Under the pieces are notes generated by a model. It was given only the letters and a program-made list of their open reading frames with translations, ran no database searches and was not told the DNA's origin. From positions 1 through 61,294 of the forward strand of contig PWYW01000055.1 of the NCBI GenBank assembly GCA_003567685.1: 61,294 nucleotides of DNA. The letters run 5' to 3'. Position numbers and translations under genes: made by a program. The stretch comes from Gammaproteobacteria bacterium (GTDB lineage Bacteria > Pseudomonadota > Gammaproteobacteria > Xanthomonadales > Wenzhouxiangellaceae). The first letter of the stretch is position 1. Every line of letters begins with the position of its first letter. Below are positions 60,701 through 61,294 of this stretch, in pieces.

Positions 60701-61294
60701 TATCTTGAAGAGCTTTCCTTGTGTGGTACGGCCCCGTCTGAAGACGGATTCGCTGCCATTCAGCGATGCGCCGGCCTTTTCCGCGATCGATTGATCAGGC
60801 TGCGTGGCGAACCCGTGCCAGACGAGCAATTTGCTACCGCTTCGCTGGCCGAAGAACTTCGACAACTCCACAGTCAGGCCCATCGCCGACGTACGGGCGA
60901 ATCCAGTTCTGACCAGGCTGGCACCGTGTCACTGCCGCCGGGGCTCTATCAACTGGGCGACACCGACAGTCCATCCGTCTTTGGCGAGGCGTCTGATTCA
61001 GCCGAGCCGGAAGACGCCTTGGCAAGCGATGAATTCTTCCAGATTGATGATGAGTCGATGGAATCCACTCCCGCTACTGTCGAACAGGCTGACACCGAGC
61101 CTGACAGTGATCGCGAGGTTGAGAGCGACTCCGAGATTGACGCCGAAATCGATTCCGAGATCGACTCTGAAATCGAGTCCGAAATCGACTCTGAAATCGA
61201 CTCTGAAATCGACTCCGAAATCGAGTCCGAAATCGAGTCCGAAATCGAGTCCGAAATCGAGTCCGAAATCGAGTCCGAAATCGAGTCCGAAATC
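57794..61294 (+). CDS. chpA: ChpA/PilL hybrid chemosensory histidine kinase, N-terminal part (runs off the window)
   Basis: The open frame from ATG 57794 gives 1167 residues with no stop before the window end. Residues 1-550 hold degenerate FimL/ChpA-type Hpt-like helical domains without phosphoacceptor His. An acidic, Asp/Glu/Ser-rich linker (about 590-750) follows, then an intact Hpt domain with His801 in SFHSLKGSGRMAGA, and a second Hpt-like domain with His946 in IVHTMKGTMRLAP. Another acidic linker ends in (D/E)SEI tetrapeptide repeats (1112-1167). The kinase core, CheW-like and receiver domains of ChpA should lie downstream. It is last of pilG-pilI-pilJ-chpA here. Confidence 0.9.
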   Translation, partial: MSSTHLSRQSLTWTRPMLDELCVQVRESVERFGDDEQPRESGQLAEAIQACETVASSLAFMSFEGARRMADGMGILLKALDQDQVENPDQAVSQLLEATATLPDYLDYIDNTGQDEPLVLLSTINEMRALAGARLLDEGSFFLPAVDQIELPEEAAGSSDSAAETRRRYQHALRGILINSDDMDAVSDLFQVAENIRDNGHLPISVRRSGAATAATLEAMKAGQIASGPALSRLFARLDVTLKESSAEPLPDGLDQRADELTRGLLYQIAISRADTPQAASLQASLALDGHLPGHLAQAKIFLAGRNRELFKAVTDAAREDLARIKDSLGNQLEGDTDPGEIAKQTALLDSVGESLAMLGLDHLARRVREQAKSLDAAGGTISDDQLLRVARELLIVETQLEDSGGLASASEDATEDELATTQQTLMPPSEQRRVLQQLVKESLEDLAHAKHLLDAINRGKGEDSSLSEARNILERIGGALSMANMADAAAMLVATAQLADDQLGQADRDVEALDALAESLTATEFYLDSRTSNDRQGERYLRSSERRLQRLGYLPESETAAAAEPPVPDSFETTGELEAIPDTTESRDLELSVDGSSGVPAADDAELHDAPTEIDPEDTGSVTAGLTGSDNDDSLDFDFEFDGDDLVDHLDSVSDTEETTDQVESSDDIEEALELSDAPTHSEDSVEADDDELPDLGDFEELDDSLTIDDSATADTDQGNVTTLPDSASDEDGPEEADETSSEGGTSDTDSLSAFDDFDIVEIFLEEFDQELETLEALLPSWRLTPDDKESGTTIRRSFHSLKGSGRMAGATEIGEFAWQIENLMNRVLDGQVAASEPVLDVMENAVAALPSLRDRLSGKGPGEVDPETCEAIAARASRLADGEEEIEETLAELPPELEGLDPTLIELMIKELSDNLELMDQWLANSEEQARPAVIDESLVRIVHTMKGTMRLAPVGDESDTAQILESYLEELSLCGTAPSEDGFAAIQRCAGLFRDRLIRLRGEPVPDEQFATASLAEELRQLHSQAHRRRTGESSSDQAGTVSLPPGLYQLGDTDSPSVFGEASDSAEPEDALASDEFFQIDDESMESTPATVEQADTEPDSDREVESDSEIDAEIDSEIDSEIESEIDSEIDSEIDSEIESEIESEIESEIESEIESEIESEI
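61127..61294 (+). repeat. 12-bp tandem repeat (VNTR) inside chpA
   Basis: Fourteen in-frame 12-bp units run to the window end, encoding (D/E)-(S/A)-E-I. The first eight vary (for example GACTCTGAAATC, GATTCCGAGATC); the last six are identical copies of GAGTCCGAAATC. The tract continues beyond the window. Copy number could vary by slippage without breaking the frame. Confidence 0.95.

Overview
The window reads as a gap-free stretch of a GC-rich gammaproteobacterial chromosome. The conserved run trmB-thiG-thiS-pyrB-ruvX-algH-tonB-gshB beside pilG-pilI-pilJ-chpA is the arrangement I recall from Pseudomonas and Xanthomonadales-type genomes. Two secreted proteins end in a short F-x-DR-(F/L)-E tail, which I associate from memory with Wenzhouxiangella, Lysobacter and related lineages. 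A Wenzhouxiangella-like, salt-tolerant organism is my best guess (moderate confidence); a large Mrp-type cation/proton antiporter operon fits a saline or alkaline habitat. No tRNA, rRNA, CRISPR array, prophage or intact insertion sequence was seen.

Layout. 1-7862: a hairpin repeat, then a plus-strand signalling operon: small membrane protein, Na+/solute-symporter histidine kinase, receiver-only regulator, membrane PAS/DnaQ-type exonuclease, and a CNB-CBS-nucleotidyltransferase protein broken by an in-frame TAG. 7872-16103: secreted ExeM/NucH-like nuclease, a PPK2-family polyphosphate kinase broken by an in-frame TGA, a secreted beta-helix protein, a TauD-like dioxygenase and a Deg-type periplasmic protease. 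16347-23583: HNH nuclease plus 5'-3' exonuclease, a secreted TPR/propeller protein, Nudix hydrolase, MAPEG protein, isoaspartyl peptidase, a CPXCG protein and a TPR-GGDEF diguanylate cyclase. 23600-27305: the activated-methyl-cycle operon metK-ahcY-metF (minus strand). 27442-37764: cardiolipin synthase, Ycf46-like AAA ATPase, NERD protein, a receiver-HD-GYP phosphodiesterase, a propeller sensor kinase and a histone-deacetylase-like amidohydrolase.

37965-45458: a ten-gene, mostly overlapping Mrp/Mbh-like antiporter operon (E-F-G-[MrpA C-terminal part]-B-C-D-D-small protein-D). 45495-48718: a small membrane protein, a Rieske protein, a 736-nt gene-free stretch and an SLC13-type permease with TrkA-C domains. 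48811-54309: the eight-gene minus-strand housekeeping run ending in gshB. 54482-61294: the type IV pilus chemosensory operon pilG-pilI-pilJ-chpA; chpA runs off the window end inside a 12-bp tandem repeat.

The strongest oddities are the two conserved genes split by single in-frame stops about 4 kb apart, the transporter-kinase/exonuclease/nucleotidyltransferase operon, the Mbh-like gene order of an Mrp operon without hydrogenase genes, the shared C-terminal tail on secreted proteins, several short tandem or palindromic elements placed just after stop codons, and the tetrapeptide-coding VNTR in chpA. I did not identify a clearly novel defence or mobile system; the first operon is the best candidate for an under-described pathway.
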